A stretch of 30,296 nt of DNA. Origin: Clostridiales bacterium UBA6468. Lineage in GTDB: Bacteria > Bacillota > Clostridia > Oscillospirales > Oscillospiraceae. The position numbers and the translations under genes are program-made. Below the pieces are notes generated by a model. It was not told the DNA's origin. It did no database searches and saw only the letters and a list, made by a program, of their open reading frames with translations. Each line of letters starts with the position of its first letter. The stretch's first letter is position 1. Positions 23,311-30,296 of this stretch are shown one piece after another. The stretch covers positions 1 to 30,296 of the forward strand of contig DJNI01000052.1 in NCBI GenBank assembly GCA_002436765.1, read 5' to 3'.

Positions 23311-23375
23311 GAACTTTGAATCGGGGCAAAAATTCCGGCTGAGACTTCTTGCCGAATTGTGCGGTGCTGCCTTAT
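23311..23375 (-). repeat. repeat family 2, solo arm
   Basis: About 65 bases reading TAAGGCAGCACCGCACAATT on the minus strand, more than 90 percent identical by eye to the left arm of the full palindrome at 21.8 kb, with the second arm absent. It lies upstream of the family 3 copy, so the two may form one composite element. Confidence 0.8.
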
Positions 23376-23630
23376 AAGAAATGTGGTGCCGTTTCCTCGC
23401 CCCTGCGGAGCTACCGGAAATGAAACGCAAAAACTTCATGCACCGACATTTGCGCATTTTCGCGGTGCCGTGCTCACGCATGAGGCCTTGTGCCCGCCGC
23501 ATTTCCCGGCATCCGTTTTTGCCTCCGCCATTTGTCCGTCTCTTTTCCGTTCGTGTCCCCTCTTCGTTCCGGAAACACAAACAACCGCCGAAAAAAAGCG
23601 ATGGGGTGGGGCAAAATGGGGCTCCCTCTT

Positions 23631-24551
23631 TCAGATCACGAACTGCTCCAGATACCGCTTGCTCAGCCGCAGAGATTTCAGAACAGCCTCCTCGCTGCCC
23701 TCGAAAGCCTTGTCCTCCACCTCAATACAGGTGTAGCCGTCGTAGCCGATGTCGGTCAGCGCAGAAACGAATTTACCCCAGTCCACATCGCCCAGGCCGG
23801 GCAGCTTGGGGGACATGAACTCCAGAGGATACGCCATCACGCCCACCTGCGCCAGCTTCTCCGGGTACAGCTTGATGTCCTTGTAATGCACATGGAATAT
23901 CTTGTCCCTGAACGCATACAGGGGTTTGATGTAATCGATCATCTGCCAAACGAAGTGGCTGGGATCGAAGTTGATGCCCAGATTGCCGCTGGGCAGAATA
24001 TCAAAAATCTTCTGCCAGATGACCGGCGTGGTCATCAGGTTCTGTCCGCCGGGCCACTGGTCGCGGCCAAAGAGCATGGGACAGTTTTCGATCGCAACCC
24101 TCACACCCAGCTCCTCCGCCAGAGCAAGGATCGGCGGCCACACCTGCCTGACCATCTCCAGATTGTCCTCCACGCTCTTGGTCTGATCCCGCCCGATGAA
24201 GGTGGTGACCATATTGACGCCCAGCTTTGCGCTGGCGCGGATGACGTGCATGAGGTGCTCAACATTGGCGGCACGCTTTTCCGGATCGCCGTCCATGGTG
24301 TTGGGATAGAATGCCAGAGCGGAAATTTCCACGTTGTGTGCGGCGGCGTAGTCCAGAATGTGGCCGGCATAAGCGGCGTCCTCGCACACCCGTACGACAT
24401 CGATGTGGCTGACGCCGGCGTAGCGGCGCTCTGCCTTCCCGGCCGGCCAGCAGGCCACCTCCACACAGGAAAAGCCGAGTTCCGACACGATGTCGATCAT
24501 TTTTTCATAATCATACTGCTCCAGAATGGCAGTCACCAGACCCATTTTCAT
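23631..24551 (-). CDS. sugar phosphate isomerase/epimerase-like TIM-barrel protein
   Basis: A 306-residue cytosolic protein of the AP-endonuclease-2-type TIM-barrel family, which includes IolE, IolI, xylose isomerase-like and tagatose epimerase-like enzymes. Likely metal ligands are the glutamate in VAIENCPMLF, the aspartate and histidine in INFDPSHFVW, the histidines in FHVHYKDIK, and the late glutamate in TCIEVEDKAFEG. AAAGGAG precedes the ATG at good distance; the frame extends 43 codons upstream into a repeat. It is divergent from the LacI-oxidoreductase-ABC locus. Pairing of such a protein with a Gfo/Idh/MocA dehydrogenase and a ribose-type importer is typical of inositol-like polyol or sugar acid catabolism. 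The substrate is unknown. Confidence 0.88.
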   Translation of the reverse strand: MKMGLVTAILEQYDYEKMIDIVSELGFSCVEVACWPAGKAERRYAGVSHIDVVRVCEDAAYAGHILDYAAAHNVEISALAFYPNTMDGDPEKRAANVEHLMHVIRASAKLGVNMVTTFIGRDQTKSVEDNLEMVRQVWPPILALAEELGVRVAIENCPMLFGRDQWPGGQNLMTTPVIWQKIFDILPSGNLGINFDPSHFVWQMIDYIKPLYAFRDKIFHVHYKDIKLYPEKLAQVGVMAYPLEFMSPKLPGLGDVDWGKFVSALTDIGYDGYTCIEVEDKAFEGSEEAVLKSLRLSKRYLEQFVI

Positions 24552-24585
24552 CGATATTGCTCCTTTCACGGCGCCTGCTTCCCGG

Positions 24586-24652
24586 GAGCCTCCGAATAAA
24601 TCGTCTGCGGCCGCGAGCGGATCCTTTTCGCCCGCTCTTGGGTATCGAAAAC
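24586..24652 (-). repeat. dispersed repeat family 3, copy 2
   Basis: GCCTCCGAATAAATCGTCTG and the GAGCGGATCCTTTTCG block match the copy before the lipoprotein gene. Here it ends only about 35 bases before the isomerase start codon, just ahead of its ribosome site, so it is part of that gene's leader. Confidence 0.7.
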
Positions 24653-25000
24653 GGGAAATACCCCTATTCCGCCGTTTCAAATACCCCGATCGGCCAAAAC
24701 CTCTCCCTCACGGCTCTTGCCGATTTGATTCAGAGATCCCCTTGCTTCCGGCAGCGCCACGGAGCGGCACCTCTTCCGGGACTTTCGACGGCAGGCATTT
24801 TGCCCGGTCCCAGCCCTGAACGGAAAGCTCCCGCAGGCTCCGGCATGCGCAGATACGCACTATTGATGATTTTAAGGTAATCAGAAACGCTTGCTTTGTC
24901 AAGAAAAAAATAACGGGCGGCGGCAGGATTGTGCAGTCTGCCAAAATTTCCAGAGGGGATGTTGGTGAAATGACCAAAATTCGCTATGCTCATCATCTTT
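24653..25000. other. non-coding divergent intergenic stretch
   Basis: About 350 bases with no supportable gene. It should contain the isomerase promoter. The best candidate is a perfect minus-strand TTGACA (24897-24902) with a poor TACCTT 17 bases on. The part near 24.70-24.74 kb, CGGCTCTTGCCGATTTGATTC, may be a decayed arm of repeat family 2, which would strengthen the view that families 2 and 3 travel together. Confidence 0.4.
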
Positions 25001-25004
25001 CTTC

Positions 25005-25033
25005 TTGACAGAATGCCTTAAGGCTGATATGAT
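25005..25033 (+). promoter_or_regulatory. SigA promoter of the LacI-regulator locus
   Basis: Perfect TTGACA and TATGAT with a 17-base spacer, about 185 bases before the regulator's start codon. An operator-like palindrome begins at about the transcription start. Confidence 0.85.
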
Positions 25034-25043
25034 GAATCTGCAA

Positions 25044-25065
25044 AAAATGTAATCCATTACATTTT
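25044..25065. promoter_or_regulatory. operator-like palindrome 1
   Basis: Arms AAAATGTAAT and ATTACATTTT flank a central CC. It covers about +4 to +25 of the predicted transcript, a classic repressor position. An identical copy lies 134 bases downstream. Recognition by the adjacent LacI-type protein is plausible. However, LacI operators usually have a central CG, so another regulator is possible. Confidence 0.7.
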
Positions 25066-25070
25066 GCGGC

Positions 25071-25176
25071 ATGTCAGAAAGGCTCGGCAGAGATTGCCGT
25101 CCGCAGGCGGACAGGAAGTGCGCGCGGCAGACTGCGATCCCCTCGTCAAAAAAGCCGGACGGCCTTTTTGGCAGCC
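25071..25176 (+). repeat. dispersed repeat family 1, copy 2, between the two operators
   Basis: It matches the copy at 14.7 kb through TCAGAAAG-CTCGGCAGAG, CCGCAGGCGG and GCGCGGCAGACTGC into the terminal hairpin, with a few short indels. It fills almost exactly the space between two identical 24-base direct repeats (AAAAATGTAATCC onward), as if inserted there. Confidence 0.75.
25148..25169 (+). terminator. terminator-like hairpin inside repeat copy 2
   Basis: A6-GCC, loop GGAC, GGC with one bulged C, then T5. The stem is short but the U tract is good, and it stands between the promoter and the LacI gene. It could attenuate the locus; the A tract makes it possible in both directions. Confidence 0.45.
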
Positions 25177-25177
25177 A

Positions 25178-25199
25178 AAAATGTAATCCATTACATTTT
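25178..25199. promoter_or_regulatory. operator-like palindrome 2
   Basis: Identical to the first palindrome over all 22 bases (and 24 with flanks), ending 25 bases before the regulator's ATG and close to its ribosome site. Confidence 0.7.
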
Positions 25200-25223
25200 G
25201 AGCAGCGAGAACGGAGGAGCCGC

Positions 25224-26234
25224 ATGGTAACGATCGACGAGGTAGCAAAATATGCGGGCGTTTCCGTGGCGACGGTCTCCAGGGTACTCAACGGCAGCGA
25301 TTCGGTAAAGCCGGCCACCGCCCAGCGAGTGAAGGCAGCCATACAGGCGCTGGATTATGTCCCTAACCAGTCGGCGCGGAACCTGCGTCGGAGCGAAAGC
25401 CGCGTAATCCTGACGCTGGCTCCGAACTTTTCCAACCCCTACTATTCCAGCATTCTGGCCGGTATCGGCGATCTTGCCAATCACAGCGCATACAGCGTGC
25501 TGATCTGCAACACCGGCGGACAGTCGGAGAATGAAGCGCGTTTTCTGAAGATGCTCGATGCACACCGGGCCGACGGCGCCATTTTTCTGGGCTGCCGCAA
25601 AGATAACCCCCTGCTGAAGGACTACGCCCGGCACTACCCCATCGTCCAGTGCTGCGAGTATGTACCGGAGCTGGAGCAGCCGTCCGTTTCCATCGACAAC
25701 TATGCCGCCGCCGTAGAAACGGTACGGTATCTTGTTGCGCAGGGGCACCGCCGGATTGCGCTGCTCAGCGCGGACAACGCCTTTATTTCCACCGAGCTTC
25801 GCCGCCGCGGATATGAAGATGCCCTGCGGGAAGCGAACCTGCCCTGCGCCGGGGATCTGATCGCCATGGCCGATGCGGATTACTCCTACGCCTCCGGTCT
25901 TGCCGCGGCAGACAGGCTGCTGCGCGCCGTTCCCCGCCCCACCGCCGTGTTCTGCGTGTCAGACATTCTGGCTCTCAGCGTTATCTCCCGCGCCCACGAT
26001 CTGGGGCTGGGCGTTCCGGGGGATCTGTCGGTAACCGGATTTGACGACGTGGATTACACCACCATGTTCCACCCATACCTGACCACCGTCGCCCAGCCCT
26101 GTTACCGGATGGGGCGCGTGAGTCTGGAGATCCTGCTGCAAATGCTGCACGAAGAGCAGGTGCCCCGGAAACGAACGTTTTTACCGCATAGACTGGTACG
26201 GCGCGAGTCCGTCTCGCCGCTGTACGAAAAATAG
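25224..26234 (+). CDS. LacI-family transcriptional regulator
   Basis: A 336-residue repressor. The N-terminal helix-turn-helix TIDEVAKYAGVSVATVSRVLNGSDSV (3-28) and hinge YVPNQSARNLRRSES (about 49-63) are followed by a periplasmic-binding-protein-like sugar domain (ILTLAPNFSNPYYSSILAGI... to CVSDILALSVISRAHDLGLGVPGDLSVTGFDDVDY). The ATG follows GGAGGAG at good distance; the frame upstream runs into the repeat and is not coding. It heads the oxidoreductase-ABC transporter locus and is divergent from the isomerase. It probably represses both and itself through the twin palindromes, and is released by the imported sugar or a derivative. Target and effector are inferred. Confidence 0.94.
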   Translation: MVTIDEVAKYAGVSVATVSRVLNGSDSVKPATAQRVKAAIQALDYVPNQSARNLRRSESRVILTLAPNFSNPYYSSILAGIGDLANHSAYSVLICNTGGQSENEARFLKMLDAHRADGAIFLGCRKDNPLLKDYARHYPIVQCCEYVPELEQPSVSIDNYAAAVETVRYLVAQGHRRIALLSADNAFISTELRRRGYEDALREANLPCAGDLIAMADADYSYASGLAAADRLLRAVPRPTAVFCVSDILALSVISRAHDLGLGVPGDLSVTGFDDVDYTTMFHPYLTTVAQPCYRMGRVSLEILLQMLHEEQVPRKRTFLPHRLVRRESVSPLYEK

Positions 26235-26252
26235 GACAAAGGAGACACGAAT

Positions 26253-27290
26253 ATGTTGAGAGTAGGCATTATTGGCTGCGGCTCCATCGCCAAGCAGCGT
26301 CACGGCTATGAGTATTTCCACAACGCAGACGTGCAGATCAGGGGTTTTTACGATCTGATCGACGCGCGGGCGCAGGCACTGGCGGATCTCTACGGCGGCA
26401 GTGTCTATGCCGACGTAGACGCCATGCTGGCAGATCCGGAGATCGATGCGGTCTCCGTCTGTATGGCCAACGCCTTTCATGCCGAGATCAGCATCAAGGC
26501 ACTGAGAGCCGGCAAGCACGTCCTGTGCGAAAAGCCCATGGCCGTCACCATGGAGCAGTGCGAGGCTATGGTGGCCGCCGCCAAAGAAAGCGGAAAGCGC
26601 CTGATGATCGGGCACAACCAGCGCCTTGCTCCGGCGCACAGGAAGGCGAAGGAGCTTCTGACCTCCGGCGTGCTCGGCCGCGTCATCACCTTCCAGTCCA
26701 CCTTCGGCCATAAAGGCCCCGAAATGTGGAGCATGGACAAAAGCGCCAACACCTGGTTCTTTAAGAAGGCCAGCGCCTCTTTCGGTTCCATGGCAGATCT
26801 TGGCATTCACAAGATCGACCTGATGCGCTATCTCATCGGCTCCGAGATCACCTCCGTCTACTCCACCATGCAGGTGCTGGACAAGAAGTTCCCGGACGGC
26901 ACGCCCATCGAGGTGGATGACAACTCGGTAGAGATCCTCAATTTTGCCGACGGCGCAATGGGAACCGTCACCACCAGCTGGACGCATTACGGTGAGGAAT
27001 GCAACGCTTCCGTCCTGTATTGCGAAAAGGGCATTATGAAGCTTTACGCCGATCCCCAGTACTCCCTGAAGGTGGTCAACGCAGACGGCACTCGGGTGCT
27101 CTACGCCCTGGATCGCCTCCAAACCAACGACGACGCCCAGCAGGCATCCTCCGGCGTTATCGACGAGTTTGTTTCTGCCATCGAAGAAAACCGCCCCAGT
27201 GTCCTGGACGCCGCGGACGTGATCCGTTCCATGCAGGCGGTATTCGCCTGTCTGCGCTCGGCCGAAGAGGGTCGGCTGGTCGCACTGTAA
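26253..27290 (+). CDS. Gfo/Idh/MocA-family oxidoreductase
   Basis: A 345-residue NAD(P)-dependent dehydrogenase, cytosolic, expected to oxidise a sugar, inositol or sugar acid. The Rossmann domain has VGIIGCGSIAKQRH (3-16). The EKPMAVTMEQCEAM motif carries the conserved Lys near 92. The catalytic region FGSMADLGIHKIDLMRYLIG has the Asp/His pair typical of the family. Full length, with AAGGAGA before the ATG, 18 bases after the LacI gene and therefore co-transcribed. Together with the divergent TIM-barrel isomerase and the ribose-type importer it suggests a short catabolic route beginning with oxidation of an imported polyol or sugar. Specificity cannot be read from sequence. Confidence 0.93.
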   Translation: MLRVGIIGCGSIAKQRHGYEYFHNADVQIRGFYDLIDARAQALADLYGGSVYADVDAMLADPEIDAVSVCMANAFHAEISIKALRAGKHVLCEKPMAVTMEQCEAMVAAAKESGKRLMIGHNQRLAPAHRKAKELLTSGVLGRVITFQSTFGHKGPEMWSMDKSANTWFFKKASASFGSMADLGIHKIDLMRYLIGSEITSVYSTMQVLDKKFPDGTPIEVDDNSVEILNFADGAMGTVTTSWTHYGEECNASVLYCEKGIMKLYADPQYSLKVVNADGTRVLYALDRLQTNDDAQQASSGVIDEFVSAIEENRPSVLDAADVIRSMQAVFACLRSAEEGRLVAL

Positions 27291-27348
27291 ATTCGGTATA
27301 GTGCCCGCGCCAGCGGGTGTTATATAAAAAAAGAATGGAGGAAATTAC

Positions 27349-28524
27349 ATGAAAAAAATCATTGCGCTGATCCTTGTCCTGGCACTGTCTCTGGCTCTGG
27401 TGGCCTGCGGCAGCAAGACCGACGTCAAGGACGACACCACCGCGAAAAACGATGCCGCAACCACCGCCGCGAAAGACGATGCCGCCGTAAAGGACGGCGC
27501 CAACACCATCTACGTGATGGGTCCCACCCCCGACCACGGCTGGACCGCACAGGCCGGTGCCTATGCCGAGGCCAAGTGCAAGGAAATCACCGAAGCCGGA
27601 ACCTATAAGGCGGTTTATATGCCCGCTTCCTCCGGTGAAGAGCAGGTCGACCAGGTCAATACCATCATCGCCAACGGTGACGCCGTGGGTGTCGTCATGT
27701 TTGCTCTGGACGATTCCGCCCAGGCCGGTCAGGAAGCTCTGCACGCCGAAGGGATCCCCTTCATCTCCTTCGACCGCATCATCGAGGCTACCGAGAAGTA
27801 CGCCATCCTGAACGCCTCCGGTGATAACTGGCAGTGCGGCGCCGGCATTGCGTACTGGCTGCAAAAGAACGGCATGAAGCCCGGCGACACCGTCGTGACC
27901 CTGTACGGTGACAACGGTACCGTCTGCTCCCGCCGTGAAGAAGGCTTCCGTCAGTTCCTGAAGGGCGAGATCGAATACTCCGACGAGGCACTGGGCAAGA
28001 GCTTCAAGACCACCGAAGTCTGGGACGACGCTTCTCTGGACGCCGTGTTCAACACCTATTCCGTGGTCTGCAACTGGTCTGCTGACGGTGCTTATGACTA
28101 CATGGAGCAGAAGCTCGATGAGATCGTCGCCGCCGCGAAGGCCAACGCCAACAAGCTGTACATCTATTCCATGGACGATGAGATGACCTTCGGCGTCCTG
28201 AACTATCTGGAAGCAGGCGCTTCTGAGGCGACGCTCGCCGATCTGGAGCAGATGGATGTCTACATCTCCGCCATCGGCGGTATGCAGGAGCTGTACGACG
28301 TCATGGCCGGTACCTCCGCACAGTCCGAGCTTGCAAACAAGTACTTCGACGATATGATGTCCATGTACTTCTCCCCGAAGATGATGCAGGACGTCATCGT
28401 AAAGATGGAAGATTATCTGGCCGGCAACTGGAACTATGAGCTCGGCGCCGGCGAATATCAGCCCACCTGGATCGTTGACCGCAGCAACGTCTCGCAGTAC
28501 GAAGGCTTCAAGGGTCACGCCTGA
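27349..28524 (+). CDS. sugar-binding lipoprotein of a ribose/galactose-type ABC importer
   Basis: A 391-residue lipoprotein of the periplasmic-binding-protein type 1 fold (RbsB/MglB relatives). The signal MKKIIALILVLALSLALVAC has its lipidated cysteine at 20, followed by an Asp/Lys/Ala/Thr-rich linker to about 50. The fold starts NTIYVMGPTPDHGWTAQAGAYAEAKCKEI, with the typical IIANGDAVGVVMFALDD and GIPFISFDR blocks. It is longer than RbsB (about 296), mainly from the linker and an extended C-terminal half. GGAGG precedes the ATG; the 58-base gap after the oxidoreductase contains a CCCGC-GCCA-GCGGG hairpin but no clear promoter. The hairpin after its stop would favour a high level of this subunit over the ATPase. 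Confidence 0.92.
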   Translation: MKKIIALILVLALSLALVACGSKTDVKDDTTAKNDAATTAAKDDAAVKDGANTIYVMGPTPDHGWTAQAGAYAEAKCKEITEAGTYKAVYMPASSGEEQVDQVNTIIANGDAVGVVMFALDDSAQAGQEALHAEGIPFISFDRIIEATEKYAILNASGDNWQCGAGIAYWLQKNGMKPGDTVVTLYGDNGTVCSRREEGFRQFLKGEIEYSDEALGKSFKTTEVWDDASLDAVFNTYSVVCNWSADGAYDYMEQKLDEIVAAAKANANKLYIYSMDDEMTFGVLNYLEAGASEATLADLEQMDVYISAIGGMQELYDVMAGTSAQSELANKYFDDMMSMYFSPKMMQDVIVKMEDYLAGNWNYELGAGEYQPTWIVDRSNVSQYEGFKGHA

Positions 28525-28545
28525 GCCATCGCCTGTGCCATTTGC

Positions 28546-28574
28546 GCGGATGCAGGGATATTCCCTGCATCCGC
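28546..28574 (+). other. intercistronic hairpin after the binding-protein gene
   Basis: A perfect 13-bp stem, GCGGATGCAGGGA with its complement around a TAT loop, lies 22 bases after the stop codon with no T tract. This is the usual place for a 3' stabilising hairpin that raises binding-protein mRNA relative to downstream transporter genes. Confidence 0.75.
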
Positions 28575-28631
28575 ATTTCAAAAAGGGACCGCCGGAAGGC
28601 GTCTCCCATGCAGAGCAAGGGGACAACATCT

Positions 28632-30131
28632 ATGAGCATCCTTGAAATGAGTCATATTTCCAAGTCGTTCGGCCCGTCCAGAGTCCTGTCCGACATTCAT
28701 CTGACGGTAAACGAGGGGGAGATCCACGCCCTTCTGGGCGAGAACGGCGCAGGAAAATCCACGCTGATGAACATTCTCACCGGCGTCATTCCGGCCGATG
28801 AGGGCAGCATCGTCTTCTGTGGCAGGGAGTATTCCAGCCCGACCATACACCAGATGGAAGCGGCCGGCATTGCCTTCGTTCATCAGGAACTGAATGTGAT
28901 AAACGATCTGACGGTGGCGGACAACATCTTTCTGCGCCGGGAGCTGACCCGGTTCGGACTGCTGAACACCAAAGAACAGGTGCTGAAAACCAGGCAGCTG
29001 TTTGAGGATCTGGGCGTGGACATTGATCCCAGCGCCATGGTCAGCGAACTGAAAACCAGTGAAAAGCAGCTGTTGGAGATCTGCCGTGCGCTATATGCGG
29101 ACGCAAAACTCCTGATCCTGGATGAGCCGACGACGGCTCTGTCCAACAGCGAGATCGAGCATCTTTTTGAAATACTCCGTAAATTGAAAACAGAGGGGAA
29201 ATCATTCATCTTCATCTCCCACAAGATGCCGGAGATCTTTGCCGTTGCCGACCGGTACACGGTACTGAGAAACGGTGAGTTTATTTCCTCAGGCAATATA
29301 AAAGATACCAATCCCCATGCCATCACCTCGGACATGGTCGGCGCAAAATACGTGGACGCCGAAATCTACAGTCCGCGCGAGCTGGGCGAGCCGCTGCTGA
29401 TCCTGCGGGACCTGAGCGGCGAAGGGTTTTCGCATATCGACCTGACGGTACGCCGGGGTGAGATCGTTGCACTGACAGGTCTCGCCGGCTGCGGCGCCAG
29501 CGAGCTGCTGCAAACGGTGTTCGGTGCCCTGCCGGCAGGGAGCGGCGAGATCTTCGTCAACGGCAAAGCCGTTCACGGACGTTCTTCCAGATTCATGAAA
29601 AGCGGCATGGGTATGCTGCCGGCAAACCGCAAGGAAAACTCCGTCGTTCCGGATATGAGCATCCTGGAAAACTTTTATCTGGCAGAGCACGCGATAACCC
29701 GCTCCAGACCCTTTATTCATTTCAGGCAGGAGCAGGCACGCTACGAAAGCTTCAAGGAGCAGCTGCATATCAAGGCCGAAGACAGCTCCCAGTGCATCAC
29801 CTCTCTGTCCGGCGGCAACCAGCAAAAGGTGTTCATCGCCCGTTGGCTGAACATCGGTGCGGACGTGCTGCTGTTCGACAATCCCACGCAGGGTGTGGAT
29901 GTCGGCGCAAAGGCGGAGATCTACAGGCTGATGCTCAGCTTCGCCGCAGCGGGAAAGGCAGTCATTTTCAACACGCTGGAGATCCCGGAGATCCAGAAGG
30001 TAGCCGACCGCTGTATCGTGTTTTACGATGGCCGCATCGCCAGGGAATTCCTGCATTGTGAGGTCAGCGAGCACAACGTAATGCTCTATTCCACCAATGC
30101 GGTGGATCTGAAAGTGGAGGTAGCGCAATGA
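28632..30131 (+). CDS. sugar ABC transporter ATP-binding protein, RbsA/MglA type
   Basis: A 499-residue ATPase with two nucleotide-binding domains, driving the ribose-type importer. Domain 1 has Walker A GENGAGKST (36-44), the signature region LKTSEKQLLEICRAL and Walker B LLILDEPTTAL. Domain 2 has the degenerate Walker A usual in the family (GLAGCGAS, 283-290), a good signature LSGGNQQKVFIARWL, and Walker B LLFDNPTQGVD, where the catalytic glutamate is asparagine (N417). The ATG was chosen because AAGGGGAC lies at proper distance and the protein begins as RbsA proteins do; an ATG eight codons earlier is possible. Its stop overlaps the permease start as ATGA, showing translational coupling. 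Confidence 0.95.
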   Translation: MSILEMSHISKSFGPSRVLSDIHLTVNEGEIHALLGENGAGKSTLMNILTGVIPADEGSIVFCGREYSSPTIHQMEAAGIAFVHQELNVINDLTVADNIFLRRELTRFGLLNTKEQVLKTRQLFEDLGVDIDPSAMVSELKTSEKQLLEICRALYADAKLLILDEPTTALSNSEIEHLFEILRKLKTEGKSFIFISHKMPEIFAVADRYTVLRNGEFISSGNIKDTNPHAITSDMVGAKYVDAEIYSPRELGEPLLILRDLSGEGFSHIDLTVRRGEIVALTGLAGCGASELLQTVFGALPAGSGEIFVNGKAVHGRSSRFMKSGMGMLPANRKENSVVPDMSILENFYLAEHAITRSRPFIHFRQEQARYESFKEQLHIKAEDSSQCITSLSGGNQQKVFIARWLNIGADVLLFDNPTQGVDVGAKAEIYRLMLSFAAAGKAVIFNTLEIPEIQKVADRCIVFYDGRIAREFLHCEVSEHNVMLYSTNAVDLKVEVAQ

Positions 30132-30296
30132 AAAAGAAAAACAGCTTCGGCGGTGTCGTCGGCAGGATCTGGTCGCAGTACAGCTTTATCTTTGTTTTCC
30201 TGATTATCCTGGTGGGCTATGCGTTCACCATTGAAGCCAACGGCAACACCTTCAAGTGGAGCCATATTGCGGCTGTGCTGGGCAGTCAGAACACCT
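30128..30296 (+). CDS. sugar ABC transporter permease, RbsC/MglC type (5' part only)
   Basis: The first 56 residues of the permease belonging to the ribose-type importer. It has a basic start MKKKNSFGGVVGRIWSQ, a first membrane segment YSFIFVFLIILVGYAF, then an external stretch TIEANGNTFKWSHIAAVLGSQNT typical of the BPD_transp_2 family. It overlaps the ATPase stop codon by four bases. The rest lies beyond the window. Confidence 0.88.
   Translation, partial: MKKKNSFGGVVGRIWSQYSFIFVFLIILVGYAFTIEANGNTFKWSHIAAVLGSQNT

Larger units (their letters stand above)
23077..23630. other. 554-base non-coding stretch with repeats
   Basis: Between the lipoprotein and the isomerase genes I see no supportable gene on either strand. 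It holds one copy of repeat family 3 and a solo arm of repeat family 2. The remaining 250 bases next to the isomerase stop are unrecognised. Confidence 0.6.

Noticed and set aside
23077..23580. Upstream extension of the lipoprotein open frame by 168 codons
   Set aside because: The extension runs through two dispersed repeats. The lipoprotein signal peptide and ribosome site fix the start at 23076.
25043..25200. CRISPR-like reading of the two palindromic repeats
   Set aside because: There are only two copies, the unit between them is a dispersed element rather than a spacer, and no cas genes are present.
25071..25223. Upstream extension of the LacI open frame through the repeat
   Set aside because: The helix-turn-helix starts at MVTIDEVAKY, as in all LacI proteins, with a strong ribosome site. 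The extension is repeat sequence.

Overview
The window is about 30 kb of a moderately GC-rich Firmicutes chromosome. It is most likely a Clostridia/Oscillospirales-type gut anaerobe. The evidence is the str ribosomal operon with clostridial-type EF-Tu, EF-G, S7 and S12; formate-tetrahydrofolate ligase beside FchA and a divergent FolD; a class B sortase; a YesM/YesN-type two-component system tied to a sugar ABC importer; strong AGGAGG ribosome sites; and near-consensus SigA-type promoters. The genus cannot be fixed from the sequence alone. There is no phage, integrase, transposase, CRISPR array, rRNA or tRNA that I can see.

Layout. From 1 to about 24.6 kb every gene lies on the minus strand. 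(a) 1-5.8 kb is a carbohydrate uptake locus read in the order sensor kinase, solute-binding lipoprotein, AraC-type response regulator, LplB-type permease, LplC-type permease (cut by the window edge), with its own internal promoters. (b) 5.9-11.2 kb is a one-carbon/folate cluster: fhs, an unknown 111-residue protein, fchA, folD, and then a DUF1576 membrane protein preceded by what I read as a ZTP (pfl) riboswitch with an intrinsic terminator. (c) 11.25-16.5 kb holds a family 2 glycosidase, a class B sortase and a membrane-anchored leucine-rich-repeat protein, each with its own promoter. (d) 16.7-21.7 kb is the str operon (L7Ae-like protein, rpsL, rpsG, fusA, tuf), which starts from its own strong promoter and has no rpoBC upstream. 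(e) 21.8-25.2 kb is repeat-rich: a lipoprotein of unknown function and a sugar-phosphate-isomerase-like TIM barrel, surrounded by three families of short dispersed repeats.

From 25.0 kb to the end the strand switches to plus. A LacI-type regulator, a Gfo/Idh/MocA oxidoreductase, a sugar-binding lipoprotein, a two-domain sugar ABC ATPase and the start of its permease form a second sugar or polyol uptake and oxidation locus. The TIM-barrel isomerase is divergent from it. The LacI promoter region carries two identical operator-like palindromes that bracket a dispersed repeat containing a terminator-like hairpin.

The most interesting points are: the ZTP-type riboswitch in front of an uncharacterised, internally duplicated DUF1576 membrane protein; a FolD that lacks the two residues normally needed for cyclohydrolase activity, next to FchA, which could supply that activity; a tandem direct repeat in front of the promoter of the two-component-controlled importer; and the small repeat elements, one of which supplies a gene's stop codon.
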